Positions 1-8,894 of a stretch of 64,000 nt of DNA are shown here, one piece after another. Source of the stretch: Methyloligella sp. GL2. GTDB lineage: Bacteria > Pseudomonadota > Alphaproteobacteria > Rhizobiales > Methyloligellaceae. The position numbers and the translations under genes are program-made. Each line of letters begins with the position of its first letter. Within the stretch, counting starts at the first letter, position 1. The notes under the pieces are model-generated. The model saw only the letters and a list, made by a program, of their open reading frames with translations. It was not told where the DNA came from and made no database searches. The stretch covers positions 3,026,988-3,090,987 of the forward strand of contig NZ_CP054476.1 of NCBI RefSeq assembly GCF_013341275.1, written 5' to 3'.

Positions 1-187
1 ACTTGGTCAGGCTGGCGTAGAGCAGATCGGTGCCGACGGCGATCTGCGGGCTCACCCCAAAAGTGGAGATCAGAAGCGGGGTCATCAGCGCGCCGCCGCC
101 GACCCCGGTCAGACCGATGAGGAAGCCGACGACACAGCCCGCCCCTACGAGCGGCAGAAAATCTGCCACCCAGCTCATATCCCACAT
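1..187 (-). CDS. TSUP (TauE/SafE) family permease, N-terminal part only
   Basis: The reverse strand encodes the first ~62 residues of a membrane protein, and the gene runs off the left edge. It begins with a hydrophobic helix containing a glycine-rich LTGVGGGALMTPLL segment, the hallmark of the sulfite exporter TauE/SafE family. It is the last visible gene of the sulfate-reduction operon, 64 nt after cysN, so transport of sulfate, sulfite or another sulfur anion is likely (inference from context). The start at 187 (MWDMSW) has an AAGGGG ribosome site about 11 nt upstream; 178 (MSWVAD) is the alternative. It is different from the second TSUP gene at 14577. Confidence 0.85.
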   Translation of the reverse strand, partial: MWDMSWVADFLPLVGAGCVVGFLIGLTGVGGGALMTPLLISTFGVSPQIAVGTDLLYASLTK

Positions 188-251
188 TCGCGATTTATCC
201 CCTTGAGACGCGGGCAAGGATTGGCCCCGGCCTCTTCACCCAACGCTTTTA

Positions 252-1724
252 CTAAATCTCGACGGTAACTGGAACGCCCACCGAGCGTAGCAGAATTGCC
301 ACTTCTTGGGCACGCCGGTCAAATTCGGCGCGGTCGTCGGGCGAATCGCCAAGATCGGAGCAAAGCCCGCGTGCGAGGAGATCGCGGCTCAAAACATAGC
401 GATTCTCGGAAGATGAGGCACCGGATTGTGCCCAGGTGATAACGCCGCCGGCCACCGTCGTCCCATCCAACGCGCTAACCAGGACAAAGTTTCCGGTAGC
501 AGGAAGATCCTTGAAAAGATCGAGCGGAGTGGGCCGGCCGAGCATGATGCGGCAATCGGCGATGTCGTTGACGGCGCAAGAATGGGCCGGGGCCGATTGC
601 AGCGTCTCGAAGTCCACCAGCGCCGAAACGCTCAAGCTGGAGACCGAGACGAGATCGGTATTGGTCAGCAGCAGATAGCCGGCTTCCGGGTCGAACGGGG
701 TCTCGGCGACCCAGACGATTCGGGCCTCCAGCACATCGGCATTGACCGGCGCTGTGGCGGGTTCGGAAAGCACCGCGCCGCGGGAGATATCGAGATCGGT
801 GTCGAGCTCCAGCGCCACCGCGTCGCCCGCCGCCGCCATCTCGCGGTCGCCGTCCATGGTGGCGATACGGGCGATGGAGGCGGCCAGGCCGCTTCGGATA
901 TCGGTGATGCGGTCGCCAACGGCAATCGCGCCGGAGGCGACGGTGCCGGCAAGGCCGCGGAAATCGCCGTCGCGCAGCACGGTCTGCACCGGAAAGCGGA
1001 ACGGCGCATCCTGCGCCTCGGCGGCCGGGTTCGCTGCCTCCAGATAGTCGAGCAGGGTCGGCCCGTCATACCAGGGCATGTTGCCGGAAGGCTCGGAGAC
1101 ATTGTCGCCGGTGAGCGCGGAGACCGGGATGGTCTGGATATCGGTGAAGCCGAAGCGTCCCGCCATGGCGGTGAAATCCGCCTCGATCTCGCGGAAGCGC
1201 GCCTCGTCGAAACCGGTGAGGTCCATCTTGTTGACGGCGAGCACCACATTCTTGATGCCGACGAGGTCGCAGATCGCGGCATGGCGCCTGGTCTGGCGCT
1301 TGGCGCCGTGGCGCGCGTCGATCAGCAAAATCGCGACATCGGCATGGGAGGCGCCGGTCGCCATGTTGCGGGTGTATTGCTCGTGGCCCGGCGCGTCGAT
1401 GATGACATAGCGGCGGCTGGGGCTCTCGAAGAAGCGCCAGGCAATGTCGATGGTGATGCCCTGCTCGCGCTCGGCCTGCAGCCCGTCGAGCAGCAGCGAG
1501 AAATCGACATGCTCGCCGTTCACATTGCTGCGGCCCTGGCTCTGAGCCAGCACGGAGGCTTTCTGGTCCTCCGAGACGGCGCCGGAATCCCATAGCAGGC
1601 GGCCGATCAGGGTCGACTTGCCGTCATCCACCGACCCGCAGGTGAGCAGGCGGAGCATGCTGCCGGCGGCTTCCGCAGGCGCAGCGACAGCGACGTCACG
1701 ATCTACAAGCGCAGCCAAAGTCAT
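252..1724 (-). CDS. cysN: Sulfate adenylyltransferase subunit 1 (GTPase subunit)
   Basis: 490 residues. This is the GTPase subunit that drives synthesis of adenosine 5'-phosphosulfate (APS) from ATP and sulfate together with CysD. The GTP-binding motifs are clear: P-loop GSVDDGKST near residue 30, DAPGHEQY near 109 and NKMD near 164. Beta-barrel elongation-factor-like domains follow. The length matches stand-alone CysN; the C-terminal APS kinase domain of NodQ/CysNC proteins is absent, which agrees with the APS-type reductase encoded upstream. One nucleotide separates it from the cysD stop. Confidence 0.97.
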   Translation of the reverse strand: MTLAALVDRDVAVAAPAEAAGSMLRLLTCGSVDDGKSTLIGRLLWDSGAVSEDQKASVLAQSQGRSNVNGEHVDFSLLLDGLQAEREQGITIDIAWRFFESPSRRYVIIDAPGHEQYTRNMATGASHADVAILLIDARHGAKRQTRRHAAICDLVGIKNVVLAVNKMDLTGFDEARFREIEADFTAMAGRFGFTDIQTIPVSALTGDNVSEPSGNMPWYDGPTLLDYLEAANPAAEAQDAPFRFPVQTVLRDGDFRGLAGTVASGAIAVGDRITDIRSGLAASIARIATMDGDREMAAAGDAVALELDTDLDISRGAVLSEPATAPVNADVLEARIVWVAETPFDPEAGYLLLTNTDLVSVSSLSVSALVDFETLQSAPAHSCAVNDIADCRIMLGRPTPLDLFKDLPATGNFVLVSALDGTTVAGGVITWAQSGASSSENRYVLSRDLLARGLCSDLGDSPDDRAEFDRRAQEVAILLRSVGVPVTVEI

Positions 1725-1725
1725 T

Positions 1726-2631
1726 TTAGAAATACCCTTCGCGCTTCTTCATCTCCATGGCGCCGGCCTGATCGTGGTCGATCAGACGCCCGGCGCGCTC
1801 GGAGAATTTGGCGCTCAATGTCTCTTCGATTACGGCAGCAAGATCCGTCGCGTCCGACTCCATGGCCGCGGTGAGTGGGTAGCAGCCCAGGGTGCGGAAG
1901 CGAATCTTGCGCATTGCCGGCTCTTCGCCCGGCTTCAGCGGCAGGCGTTCGTCGTCGACCATGATGAGCTGGCCGTCGCGCTCCACCACCGGGCGCTCCT
2001 TGGCGAAATAGAGCGGCACCACGTCGAGATTCTCCAGCGCGATATAGCGCCAGATATCCGCCTCGGTCCAATTGGACAGCGGGAAGATGCGCACCGTTTC
2101 GCCCTTAGCCAGGCGTCCGTTCAAGATGTTCCACATCTCAGGCCGCTGACGGCGCGGCTCCCAGCGATGGCCTGCGGCGCGGAAGGAGAAGATGCGCTCC
2201 TTGGCACGGGAGGCCTCCTCATCGCGGCGGGCACCGCCGAAAGCGGCATCGTAAGCGCCGCCATCCAGTGCCTGGCGCAAGGTCTGGGTCTTCATCACGT
2301 CGGTATAGACCGACGGCGGATGGTCGAACGGGTTCACCCCCTTCTCCACACCGTCTTGATTGGTGTGAACGAGGAGGTTGAGCTCGTATTTTTCGGCGAC
2401 GCGGTCGCGGAACTCGATCATCTCCCGGAACTTCCAGGTGGTGTCGACATGCAGCACCGGGAACGGGATCTTGGCCGGCCAGAAGGCTTTGCGCGCAAGA
2501 TGCAGCAGAACCGTGGAATCCTTGCCGATGGAATAGAGCAGCACCGGATTGCGGAACTGGGCCGCCGCCTCGCGGAAGATGTGGATGCTCTCCGCCTCCA
2601 GCAGCTTCAGATGAGAAGTGAGAACTGTCAT
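1726..2631 (-). CDS. cysD: Sulfate adenylyltransferase subunit 2
   Basis: 301 residues from ATG 2631 ([10 protein letters not shown]). This is the catalytic, PP-loop ATPase-like subunit of ATP sulfurylase; SIGKDS at residues 34-39 is the pyrophosphate-binding loop. The chain ends in the family's typical MKKREGYF. The start overlaps the cysH stop by four bases (ATGA), so the two are translationally coupled. The frame stays open far upstream inside cysH, but the MTVLTSHLK start matches the family's N-terminus and length. Confidence 0.97.
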   Translation of the reverse strand: MTVLTSHLKLLEAESIHIFREAAAQFRNPVLLYSIGKDSTVLLHLARKAFWPAKIPFPVLHVDTTWKFREMIEFRDRVAEKYELNLLVHTNQDGVEKGVNPFDHPPSVYTDVMKTQTLRQALDGGAYDAAFGGARRDEEASRAKERIFSFRAAGHRWEPRRQRPEMWNILNGRLAKGETVRIFPLSNWTEADIWRYIALENLDVVPLYFAKERPVVERDGQLIMVDDERLPLKPGEEPAMRKIRFRTLGCYPLTAAMESDATDLAAVIEETLSAKFSERAGRLIDHDQAGAMEMKKREGYF

Positions 2632-3821
2632 GCGGCCTGCCCTTCGCTCACGCGCTCGCGCATGGGGTTCATGTGCAAGCCGCATTCCTTCTTCTCCTCG
2701 CTCTCCCACCACCAGCGGCCGGCGCGCGGGTCCTCGCCCGGCTGGATGGCGCGGGTGCAGGGCTGGCAGCCGATGGAGATGAAGCCGCGGGCATGCAGCG
2801 GGTTCACCGGCACGTTGTGCTCGGCGAGATAGGCATCCAGCTCCTCGCCGTTCCAATCGGCGAGCGGATTGACCTTGATCAGCCCATGGGCGGCGTCCCA
2901 CTCGGCAAGCGGCATCTCGGCGCGGGCGCCGGATTGCTCGCGGCGCACGCCGGTGATCCAGGCCGCGGCGCCGGCAAGCGCCTTGTTCAGCGGGCGCACT
3001 TTGCGAATCTCGCAGCAGCTCTTGCGGTTCTCGATGGACTGGCGGAAGCCGAACACGCCGTCGCGGGCAACCAGCTCCTCGACCTCCTTGGCGTCGGGCA
3101 CCACGGAGCGGATGCGCAGCCGGTAGCGGATCTCCGACATCTCCAGGGTCTCCAGCACCTCCGGGAACAGCCGGCCGGTGTCGAGGGTGAAGATATCGAA
3201 TGCGCCGCCATCGGGGCGGGCTTCGGCGATGGCGTTGAGGATCGCCTGATCCTCCAGGCCAAGGCTGGAGGAGAAGGCGAGCCGCCCGTCGACACTCTCG
3301 GCGATCAGCGCCATGCGCGCTGCGATATCCTTGGTTCCGGCCAGCTTGTCGGCAAGCGCTTTGGCGGCGCTTTCGCCGTCACCGGCCGGGCTCTCAGCGT
3401 CGCCGGCGCGGCCTGCGCTCTCGCCCTTGCCGTAGCGCATGGCGAGCGGATTACGCACGCCGGGCTGATAGGCGCGGTCGATGCGGGCCAGGGATTCTTT
3501 CCAGGTCTCGGTCGCTGCCGGATCGGCGAGCTCGGCGGTATCGAAGCCGCAGCGCAGCAGGAAGGGCGCCAGGTCCGGGATCAGATAGCCGACCGCGCGG
3601 ATCTCGCCCTTGAAGCCGATGCGCTCGCGCAGCAGCCGGGCCAACGTCATGCCGCGCCCGTCGCCGAAATTCGGGAACTGGATGGCGATGGGACCGGCAT
3701 TGTCGCCCGCCTCCTTCGCCGCTTCGGCGAGGGCGGCATCGTCGGTTTCGGGCACCAGCTCGACGATGGGCGGGGCTGCGTCGGTCAAGAGAGACCCGCT
3801 GGAAAGATCAACGAGCGCCAT
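2628..3821 (-). CDS. cysH: DUF934-CysH fusion: assimilatory APS reductase with N-terminal DUF934 domain
   Basis: 397 residues from ATG 3821 ([10 protein letters not shown]). Residues 1-120 match DUF934, with its signatures FPNFGDGRG (49-57) and RCGFDTAEL. Residues ~155-397 are a CysH reductase: SSSLGLEDQ (184-192), LDTGRLFPE, CysCys at 269-270, CysXXCys at 352-355, and the KECGLH catalytic cysteine at 380. The paired cysteines bind the [4Fe-4S] cluster that marks APS-type rather than PAPS-type reductases, so it should reduce APS to sulfite and need no APS kinase. DUF934 is normally a separate small gene beside cysH. The start overlaps the cysI end by 14 nt and the stop overlaps cysD by 4 nt. 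The ~35-residue linker is low-complexity, rich in Gly, Ala, Glu and Ser. Confidence 0.93.
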   Translation of the reverse strand: MALVDLSSGSLLTDAAPPIVELVPETDDAALAEAAKEAGDNAGPIAIQFPNFGDGRGMTLARLLRERIGFKGEIRAVGYLIPDLAPFLLRCGFDTAELADPAATETWKESLARIDRAYQPGVRNPLAMRYGKGESAGRAGDAESPAGDGESAAKALADKLAGTKDIAARMALIAESVDGRLAFSSSLGLEDQAILNAIAEARPDGGAFDIFTLDTGRLFPEVLETLEMSEIRYRLRIRSVVPDAKEVEELVARDGVFGFRQSIENRKSCCEIRKVRPLNKALAGAAAWITGVRREQSGARAEMPLAEWDAAHGLIKVNPLADWNGEELDAYLAEHNVPVNPLHARGFISIGCQPCTRAIQPGEDPRAGRWWWESEEKKECGLHMNPMRERVSEGQAA

Positions 3822-5463
3822 ACAAAGCCTCCTTGAAGGGCTCGGCGCCGAGACGGCGCCAGGTATCCAGGAACGTCTCCCCCTCATCGCGATGGGCGAT
3901 ATAGGTGGAAACGATGGTGTCGATGGCATCGGGCACCGCTTCGGCGCGGAAACCCGGGCCGATGATGGAGCCGATCGAAGCATCGTCCTTGGGGCTGCCC
4001 CCAAGGGTGATCTGGTAAAGCTCGGTGCCTTTCTTATCGACGCCGAGAATGCCGATATTGCCGGAATGGTGATGCCCGCAGGCGTTGATGCAGCCGGACA
4101 TGTTCAGCCGGATCTGGCCGATCTCCGCCTGGCGCTCCGGATCCTCGAAGCGCTTGGCGATCTCCTTGGCGATCGGGATCGAGCGCGCGTTGGCCAGATT
4201 GCAATAGTCGAGGCCGGGGCAGCAGATCAGATCGCCCAGCAGCTCGTTATTGCCGGTGGCGAGCCCGCCCGCGGCCAGCGCATCGTACAGCGCCGGCAGA
4301 TCGCTCCAGGCCACATGAGGCAGAATCAGGTTCTGGGTGTAGTTCACCCGGATCGCGCCATTGCCGTATTGCTCGGCAAGGTCGGCGACCAGCTCCATGG
4401 CCTCGGAGGAGGCATCGCCCGGCGTGCGGCCCGGCTCCTTCAGGGAGACGACCACGCTGGTATAGCCCGGCACCTTATGGGGCTTGGCGTTGTTGCGCAG
4501 CCAGCCGGCGAAGGCCGGATCGGTCTCGCGGCGAGCATCGACGCCCTCGTCGCGCACCGGGCGCGGCGCAAGCGCCGGCGGCTCGAAATAGGCGGCGATG
4601 CGGTCGTATTCGGCCTGCGGAAGATCGATGCTCTCCTTGCGGTTCGCTTCCCAATCGGCCTCGACCTCCTCACGGTATTTGTCGATGCCGAGCTCGTGCA
4701 CCAGGATCTTGATGCGCGCCTTGTAGATGTTGTCGCGCCGGCCATAGCGGTTATAGACCCGCAGCATGGAGTCCAAATAGGAGAGCAGATGCTGCTTCTC
4801 CAGGAAGGGGCGGATCTCCTTGCCGACGAAAGGCGAGCGGCCCATACCGCCGCCGACCAGCACGCGGAAGCCGGTCTTGCCGTCCGGACCTTTGACGATG
4901 CGCAGGCCGATATCGTGGAACTCCGTGGCGGCGCGGTCCTCGGCAGCGCCGGAGATGGCGATCTTGAACTTGCGCGGCAGCCAGTTGAACTCCGGATGCA
5001 GGGTCGACCACTGGCGGATCACCTCGCACCAGACGCGCGGGTCCTCGATCTCGTCGAAGGCGGCGCCGGCATAAGGGTCGGCCGTGGTGTTGCGGATGCA
5101 GTTGCCCGAGGTCTGGATGCAGTGCATCTCGACATCGGCCAGGGCATCGAGGATGTCCGGCATATCCACCAGGCGCACCCAGTTGAACTGCAGGTTCTGC
5201 CGGGTGGTGAAATGGCCATAGCCGCGATCGTATTTGCGGCCGATCATCGCCAGTTGGCGCAGCTGCCTCGGCGACAGCTCGCCATAGGGGATGGCGATGC
5301 GCAGCATATAGGCGTGGAGCTGCAGATACAGGCCGTTGCGCAGGCGCAAGGGCTTGAACTCAGCCTCGCTCAGCTGGCCGGAAAGACGCCGTTCGGCCTG
5401 ATCGCGAAACTCGGCGACGCGCTCGCGGACGAACGTATTATCGAACTCATCATAGCGGTACAT
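3808..5463 (-). CDS. cysI: Ferredoxin-type nitrite/sulfite reductase, siroheme [4Fe-4S] hemoprotein
   Basis: 551 residues. It carries out six-electron reduction of sulfite to sulfide; a nitrite activity cannot be excluded from sequence. The two-fold repeated nitrite/sulfite reductase fold is recognisable, and the siroheme/iron-sulfur cysteines fit Cys415 and Cys421 (CCPGLDYC) plus Cys458 and Cys462 (SGCINACG). It lies between DUF2849 and the cysH fusion with 14-nt overlaps on both sides. No CysJ flavoprotein is encoded in the operon, so electrons probably come from a ferredoxin, possibly the one heading this operon (inference). Confidence 0.94.
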   Translation of the reverse strand: MYRYDEFDNTFVRERVAEFRDQAERRLSGQLSEAEFKPLRLRNGLYLQLHAYMLRIAIPYGELSPRQLRQLAMIGRKYDRGYGHFTTRQNLQFNWVRLVDMPDILDALADVEMHCIQTSGNCIRNTTADPYAGAAFDEIEDPRVWCEVIRQWSTLHPEFNWLPRKFKIAISGAAEDRAATEFHDIGLRIVKGPDGKTGFRVLVGGGMGRSPFVGKEIRPFLEKQHLLSYLDSMLRVYNRYGRRDNIYKARIKILVHELGIDKYREEVEADWEANRKESIDLPQAEYDRIAAYFEPPALAPRPVRDEGVDARRETDPAFAGWLRNNAKPHKVPGYTSVVVSLKEPGRTPGDASSEAMELVADLAEQYGNGAIRVNYTQNLILPHVAWSDLPALYDALAAGGLATGNNELLGDLICCPGLDYCNLANARSIPIAKEIAKRFEDPERQAEIGQIRLNMSGCINACGHHHSGNIGILGVDKKGTELYQITLGGSPKDDASIGSIIGPGFRAEAVPDAIDTIVSTYIAHRDEGETFLDTWRRLGAEPFKEALYGAR

Positions 5464-5794
5464 CGTACCAGTCCTTCGTCAGTGTCGTTTTGTGGGCGGC
5501 GCGGATGCGCTCGCGCACCGAAAGGGCGACGGGGCCCTCGTCTTCGATCATCACGCCGATGGGGTAGACCTCAACCACCAGCCGGTCGGCGACCGCCTTG
5601 TCGGCGATGCCTTGCATCTGTTGCAGCGTCTCGTCGTCCTCGGCGAAACGCGCCTTCGCCATATCCTCGGTCCAGCCACCTTGGCCATCGAGGTAGACGA
5701 CGATGCCGTCGCTCAAGCGGTTGGCGGTCAGGGCCTGGACGGTATCGCCCGCCTTGTTGGCGTCGGCGAGCCGTTTTGCGTTGCGCTTATCCAT
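5450..5794 (-). CDS. DUF2849 domain protein
   Basis: 114 residues. The core ALTANRLSDGIVVYLDG and the C-terminal VALSVRERIRAAH segment match DUF2849, a family of small proteins that alphaproteobacteria encode directly before the sulfite reductase. The function is unknown; constant linkage suggests a role in sulfite reduction or siroheme loading. It starts 5 nt after cysG and its stop overlaps the cysI start by 14 nt. Confidence 0.85.
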   Translation of the reverse strand: MDKRNAKRLADANKAGDTVQALTANRLSDGIVVYLDGQGGWTEDMAKARFAEDDETLQQMQGIADKAVADRLVVEVYPIGVMIEDEGPVALSVRERIRAAHKTTLTKDWYDVPL

Positions 5795-5799
5795 GACGC

Positions 5800-7236
5800 T
5801 TATCCATGCGCGAGCCTCAATTCGGAACGGGCCAGCACCTCATCGACGGTGCCGGAGACGGCAAGGCCAGCGACCTCGCCGAAGAACAGGACGGCCGGGC
5901 TCTCGAGCCCAAGGCTCGCCGGATCGGCGGCGAGCTGGGCCAGATCGGCGCGCACGCGGCGCTCGTCATCCCGGCTGGCATTTTCCACCGCGAGCACCGG
6001 GGTGTGCGGCGCCCAGCCGGCTGCAAGCAGTTGCTCGGCGACGGTGCCGGAGGTGGAGACCCCCATATAGAGCACCAGCGTGTTGCCTCCCTTCGCCAGC
6101 GCGGCAAGATCGATCCCGTCGAAATCCGGCCGGTCGCTGGCCGCCGCGTGACCGGAAACGAAGGTCACGCTGTGCGCATGCTCACGATGGGTCAGCGGGA
6201 TCTGCACGCTGGCGGCAGCCGCAACGCCTGCAGTGATGCCCGGCACCACCTCGCTCTCGATCCCGGCGGCACGCAGAGCGTCCAGCTCCTCGCCGCCGCG
6301 GCCGAAGATGAAGGGATCGCCGCCCTTCAGCCGGACCACCGTCTTGCCGGCGCGGGCATGCAGCACCAGCAGCCGGTTGATCTCGGCTTGGGCGACCGAA
6401 TGGGCGCCTTTCGACTTGCCGACCGGAATCAGCTCGGCCTCGCGGCGGGCGTAATCCAGCACCGCCTTGCCGACCAGCCCGTCATACAGCACCACGTCGG
6501 CGGCCTTCAGGGCGCGCACAGCCTTCAAGGTGAGCAGCTCCGGATCGCCCGGACCGGCGCCAACCAGCACGACGCGGCCCGGCGCTTGCGTCTCGTCCGA
6601 GGCGGCCCGATCGATGGCCTCGCCGATCAGACGGCGGGCGGCAATCTCGTCGCCGGCAAGCGCGGCACTGGCTGCTTCGCCGTCGAAGATACGCTCCCAC
6701 AGCTTGCGGCGGCCGGGGCCTTCGGGCAGCGAGCTGGCGACCCGCTCGCGGAACTCGCCGGCGAGCTTGGCCAGGCTGCCGAGGCGCGGATGCAGCTCGC
6801 GCTCCAGAAAGGCGCGCAGGCGCTGGGCCAGCACCGGAGCTGCGCCCTCGGTACCGATGGCGACCGTCACCTCACCGCGATCGACGATGGCCGGCAGCAC
6901 GAAGCTGCAAAGCTCCGGCCGGTCGGGCACGTTGACGGGCACGCCGAAGGCGCGGGCCATGGCGGAGATGCGGGTATCTTCCGCATCGTCCTCGGTGGCG
7001 GAGACGACCAGCGGCCGACCGCGCAGCTCGGCAATGCCGGGGTTCGGGGCGATGGCGCGCACCTTGCCGTCGGCCTCCAGACGGGAGAGCTCGTCGCCGA
7101 GGCTCTCAGCCGCGACTTCGACCAGCGCGGCACGCTTCAGCAGAAGCCGCGCCTTGATGCCGGCGAGATCGCCGCCGCCCACCACCAGCGGGGGCTTGGC
7201 GTCGACGCGAAGGAAAATGGGAAAGCTCTTCATCAT
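5800..7236 (-). CDS. cysG: Siroheme synthase, bifunctional (precorrin-2 dehydrogenase/ferrochelatase + uroporphyrinogen-III methyltransferase)
   Basis: 478 residues. The N-terminal half (1-210) is the CysG(B)/Met8p-type module with the NAD-binding loop VVGGGDLAG at 18-26 and a VPDRPELC segment containing the conserved aspartate near 105. The C-terminal half is the SAM-dependent methyltransferase: VGAGPGDPELLT (225-236) and RLKGGDPFIFGRGGEE. Together they make siroheme from uroporphyrinogen III for the adjacent cysI. Its ATG overlaps the ferredoxin stop in a TGATG arrangement; a second ATG follows immediately (7233). Confidence 0.96.
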   Translation of the reverse strand: MMKSFPIFLRVDAKPPLVVGGGDLAGIKARLLLKRAALVEVAAESLGDELSRLEADGKVRAIAPNPGIAELRGRPLVVSATEDDAEDTRISAMARAFGVPVNVPDRPELCSFVLPAIVDRGEVTVAIGTEGAAPVLAQRLRAFLERELHPRLGSLAKLAGEFRERVASSLPEGPGRRKLWERIFDGEAASAALAGDEIAARRLIGEAIDRAASDETQAPGRVVLVGAGPGDPELLTLKAVRALKAADVVLYDGLVGKAVLDYARREAELIPVGKSKGAHSVAQAEINRLLVLHARAGKTVVRLKGGDPFIFGRGGEELDALRAAGIESEVVPGITAGVAAAASVQIPLTHREHAHSVTFVSGHAAASDRPDFDGIDLAALAKGGNTLVLYMGVSTSGTVAEQLLAAGWAPHTPVLAVENASRDDERRVRADLAQLAADPASLGLESPAVLFFGEVAGLAVSGTVDEVLARSELRLAHG

Positions 7237-7586
7237 CAGCCTCCCACCGCCACGGGCTGAGGTGGCAGCTCGGCGAGGCTGTCCTCGGCGAGCTCGACCT
7301 CGAGCCCATCCAGCTCGGGCGTCATGATCAGCTGGCAGCTCAGACGCGAGCGGTCCTCCACGTTGAAGGCGCCATCCAGCATCTCCAGCTCTTCGTCCTC
7401 GGCCGGCACCAGCTTGTCCAGCCACTCCTGCTTCACGCGCACATGGCAGGTCGCGCAGGCGCAAGCGCCGCCGCACTCTCCTTTAATGGGGAGTCCCCAA
7501 TCGCGGATCACTTCCATCACCCGCCAGCCCTCGAGGGCTTCGAGACGATGGGATGTGCCGTCGGGCAGATGCACCGTGATGAACAT
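7236..7586 (-). CDS. [2Fe-2S] ferredoxin, adrenodoxin/putidaredoxin type, first gene of the cys operon
   Basis: 116 residues. The cluster ligands fit Cys38, Cys44 and Cys47 (CX5CX2C in the ECGGACACATCH segment) with a distal Cys84 (RLSCQL). This is the adrenodoxin/Isc-type pattern rather than the plant photosynthetic type. An additional Cys42 lies inside the motif. It is translationally coupled to cysG. As first gene of an operon without CysJ, it is a candidate electron donor for CysI (inference). Isc-type ferredoxins also work in Fe-S cluster assembly, which is the main alternative. Confidence 0.9.
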   Translation of the reverse strand: MFITVHLPDGTSHRLEALEGWRVMEVIRDWGLPIKGECGGACACATCHVRVKQEWLDKLVPAEDEELEMLDGAFNVEDRSRLSCQLIMTPELDGLEVELAEDSLAELPPQPVAVGG

Positions 7587-7919
7587 CGAAAGGCGCCTCT
7601 TGGAAAACCTGTTCGTTTGCGTTTGCTAGCGCGGATCGCTCGCGGCCCAGCTCTGGGCCCGAGAGACCGTAAGGTAGTAAAATATCTTTGCGTTTGTAAG
7701 CCGGTCAGGGGCGAAAAACAGCAAACTTGTTCCGCCATCGGAGAAAAAGTGGAATTTTTTTCTTTTCAGCCGGAGGTGCGCAACGGACAGATCCCGGCGG
7801 GCGAGGCTCGCGCAAAATCATTCCCCGAAAACAGGGCTACAAGCACGGCCAGGTCATGCCGGCAGGGGCCTTACCGGGCTTTTGGCGGGCTTGGCGGCCT
7901 GCGAAAAAACGCTGCAGGC
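7587..7919. other. Intergenic region upstream of the cys operon
   Basis: These 333 bases between the ferredoxin start and the mscL stop hold no convincing gene. On the minus strand the stretch nearest the ferredoxin should contain the operon promoter and leader. It contains a 10-bp direct repeat and a GC-rich dyad, listed separately. Next to the mscL stop a hairpin (7896-7902 with 7914-7920) carries a T-run in its loop rather than after its stem, so it is not a typical terminator. Confidence 0.6.
7616..7696 (-). promoter_or_regulatory. Candidate cys operon operator: 10-bp direct repeat flanking a dyad
   Basis: The 10-mer tttgcgtttg occurs at 7616-7625 and again at 7687-7696 in the same orientation, 71 bp apart. 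Between them (7644-7659) lies a dyad with 7-bp arms, ggcccag/ctgggcc. On the minus strand the distal copy is next to an AT-rich GATATTTTAC stretch that could include a -10 element. The arrangement suggests a transcription-factor operator. The factor is unknown; no CysB match is claimed. Confidence 0.35.
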
Positions 7920-8342
7920 CTAGGATTTGTCTTTCAGAAGGTCCCGGATCTCCTGCAAGAGCTGGACGTCCCGCGGCTCGGCTTCGGGCTCGGGATTTTC
8001 CTCCTGCTTGCGGCGCAGCTGGTTCATGCCCTTGATCAGCATGAACAGCACGAAGGCGACGATGGCGAAGCTGATCACCGAGTTGATGAAGATGCCGTAA
8101 TTGACGGTGGCGACGCCGGCATCGTTGGCGGCGGCGATCGTCGGATAGGACTTGCCGTTCAGGGCGATGAAAAGATCGCTGAAATCGACGCCGCCGGTGA
8201 GCACGCCGATGGGCGGCATGATCACATCGTCGACCAGGGATTTGACGATGGTGGAGAAGGCGGCGCCGATGACGATGCCAACCGCCATGTCCACCACATT
8301 GCCGCGCAGGGCAAATTCCTTGAATTCGTTGATGATCGACAT
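7920..8342 (-). CDS. mscL: Large-conductance mechanosensitive channel
   Basis: 140 residues from ATG 8342 (MSIINEFKEF), with a GGAGG ribosome site upstream. It has the MscL layout: an N-terminal amphipathic helix; TM1 with the signature GNVVDMAVGIVIGAAFSTIV; a periplasmic loop; TM2 (SFAIVAFVLFMLIKGMNQL); and a charged C-terminal helix ending in LLQEIRDLLK. It forms a pentameric inner-membrane valve that releases solutes on hypo-osmotic shock. It appears to be monocistronic. Confidence 0.96.
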   Translation of the reverse strand: MSIINEFKEFALRGNVVDMAVGIVIGAAFSTIVKSLVDDVIMPPIGVLTGGVDFSDLFIALNGKSYPTIAAANDAGVATVNYGIFINSVISFAIVAFVLFMLIKGMNQLRRKQEENPEPEAEPRDVQLLQEIRDLLKDKS

Positions 8343-8632
8343 AGGCCCCTCCTCGTCGTCGGATCTTCTCGCAATACGCCGGCTCAAAGTGCCGGCAGGC
8401 TGGTGACTCCGCTTCGGATCGCCTCACCCGGCATGCTCTGCCTTATTCCTACGCCCTATTTTTGCCATGTCCGAGCCCATGAGAGAAGGCGTTTGCCTGG
8501 CTTATCCGCTTGCCCGGCGCCACTGGGCGGTCTGGTCCGGTTTACACGGTGGGCGGCAAGTGGTTAGTGCTTGCGCGCGGGGCCGAAGATCGGCTCCGAT
8601 CGGGTGGGGCCGGAAGCAAGGAGGGACGCGGG

Positions 8633-8893
8633 ATGGAAGAGCTGGGAGCCCATGCGCGCTATTGGCGCGATACTCTGATCCTTGCCGCGGCGCTGCTCGG
8701 CGCGATCCTGCTGATCGGCATGGTGCTGATCTTCGGGGTTGAGAGCTTCAACCAATACCGTTTCTTCCGCTTTCCCTTCGGCTTCTATCTGATCGCGCAA
8801 GGCCTGGTGCTCGCCATCGCGGCGGGCGGCTTCTGGTATGCCCGGGTGCAGCAGCGGCTCGACGAAGAGCTCAGCGAAAGCGGGGAATTCTAA
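8633..8893 (+). CDS. DUF4212 small membrane subunit of a sodium/solute symporter
   Basis: 86 residues from ATG 8633, with AAGGAGGG about 9 nt upstream. Two hydrophobic helices and the pattern ARYWRDT...FPFGFYLIAQG...YARVQQRLD match DUF4212, the small partner of VC_2705-type symporters. The large subunit begins one base after this stop, supporting a two-subunit transporter. The substrate is unknown; related pairs are associated with small organic acids. Confidence 0.85.
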   Translation: MEELGAHARYWRDTLILAAALLGAILLIGMVLIFGVESFNQYRFFRFPFGFYLIAQGLVLAIAAGGFWYARVQQRLDEELSESGEF

Positions 8894-8894
8894 C

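Noticed and set aside
3610..5796. A 728-codon open frame on the plus strand
   Set aside because: It lies antisense to cysI, DUF2849 and the cysH start, which have clear family motifs. Long antisense frames arise from GC-rich codon usage.
7896..7920. Terminator after mscL
   Set aside because: The hairpin ggcctgc/gcaggcc is good, but its T-run is in the loop and none follows the stem.
8388..8632. A gene between mscL and the DUF4212 gene
   Set aside because: Short frames exist but lack ribosome sites and recognisable products; the region is best read as divergent promoters.
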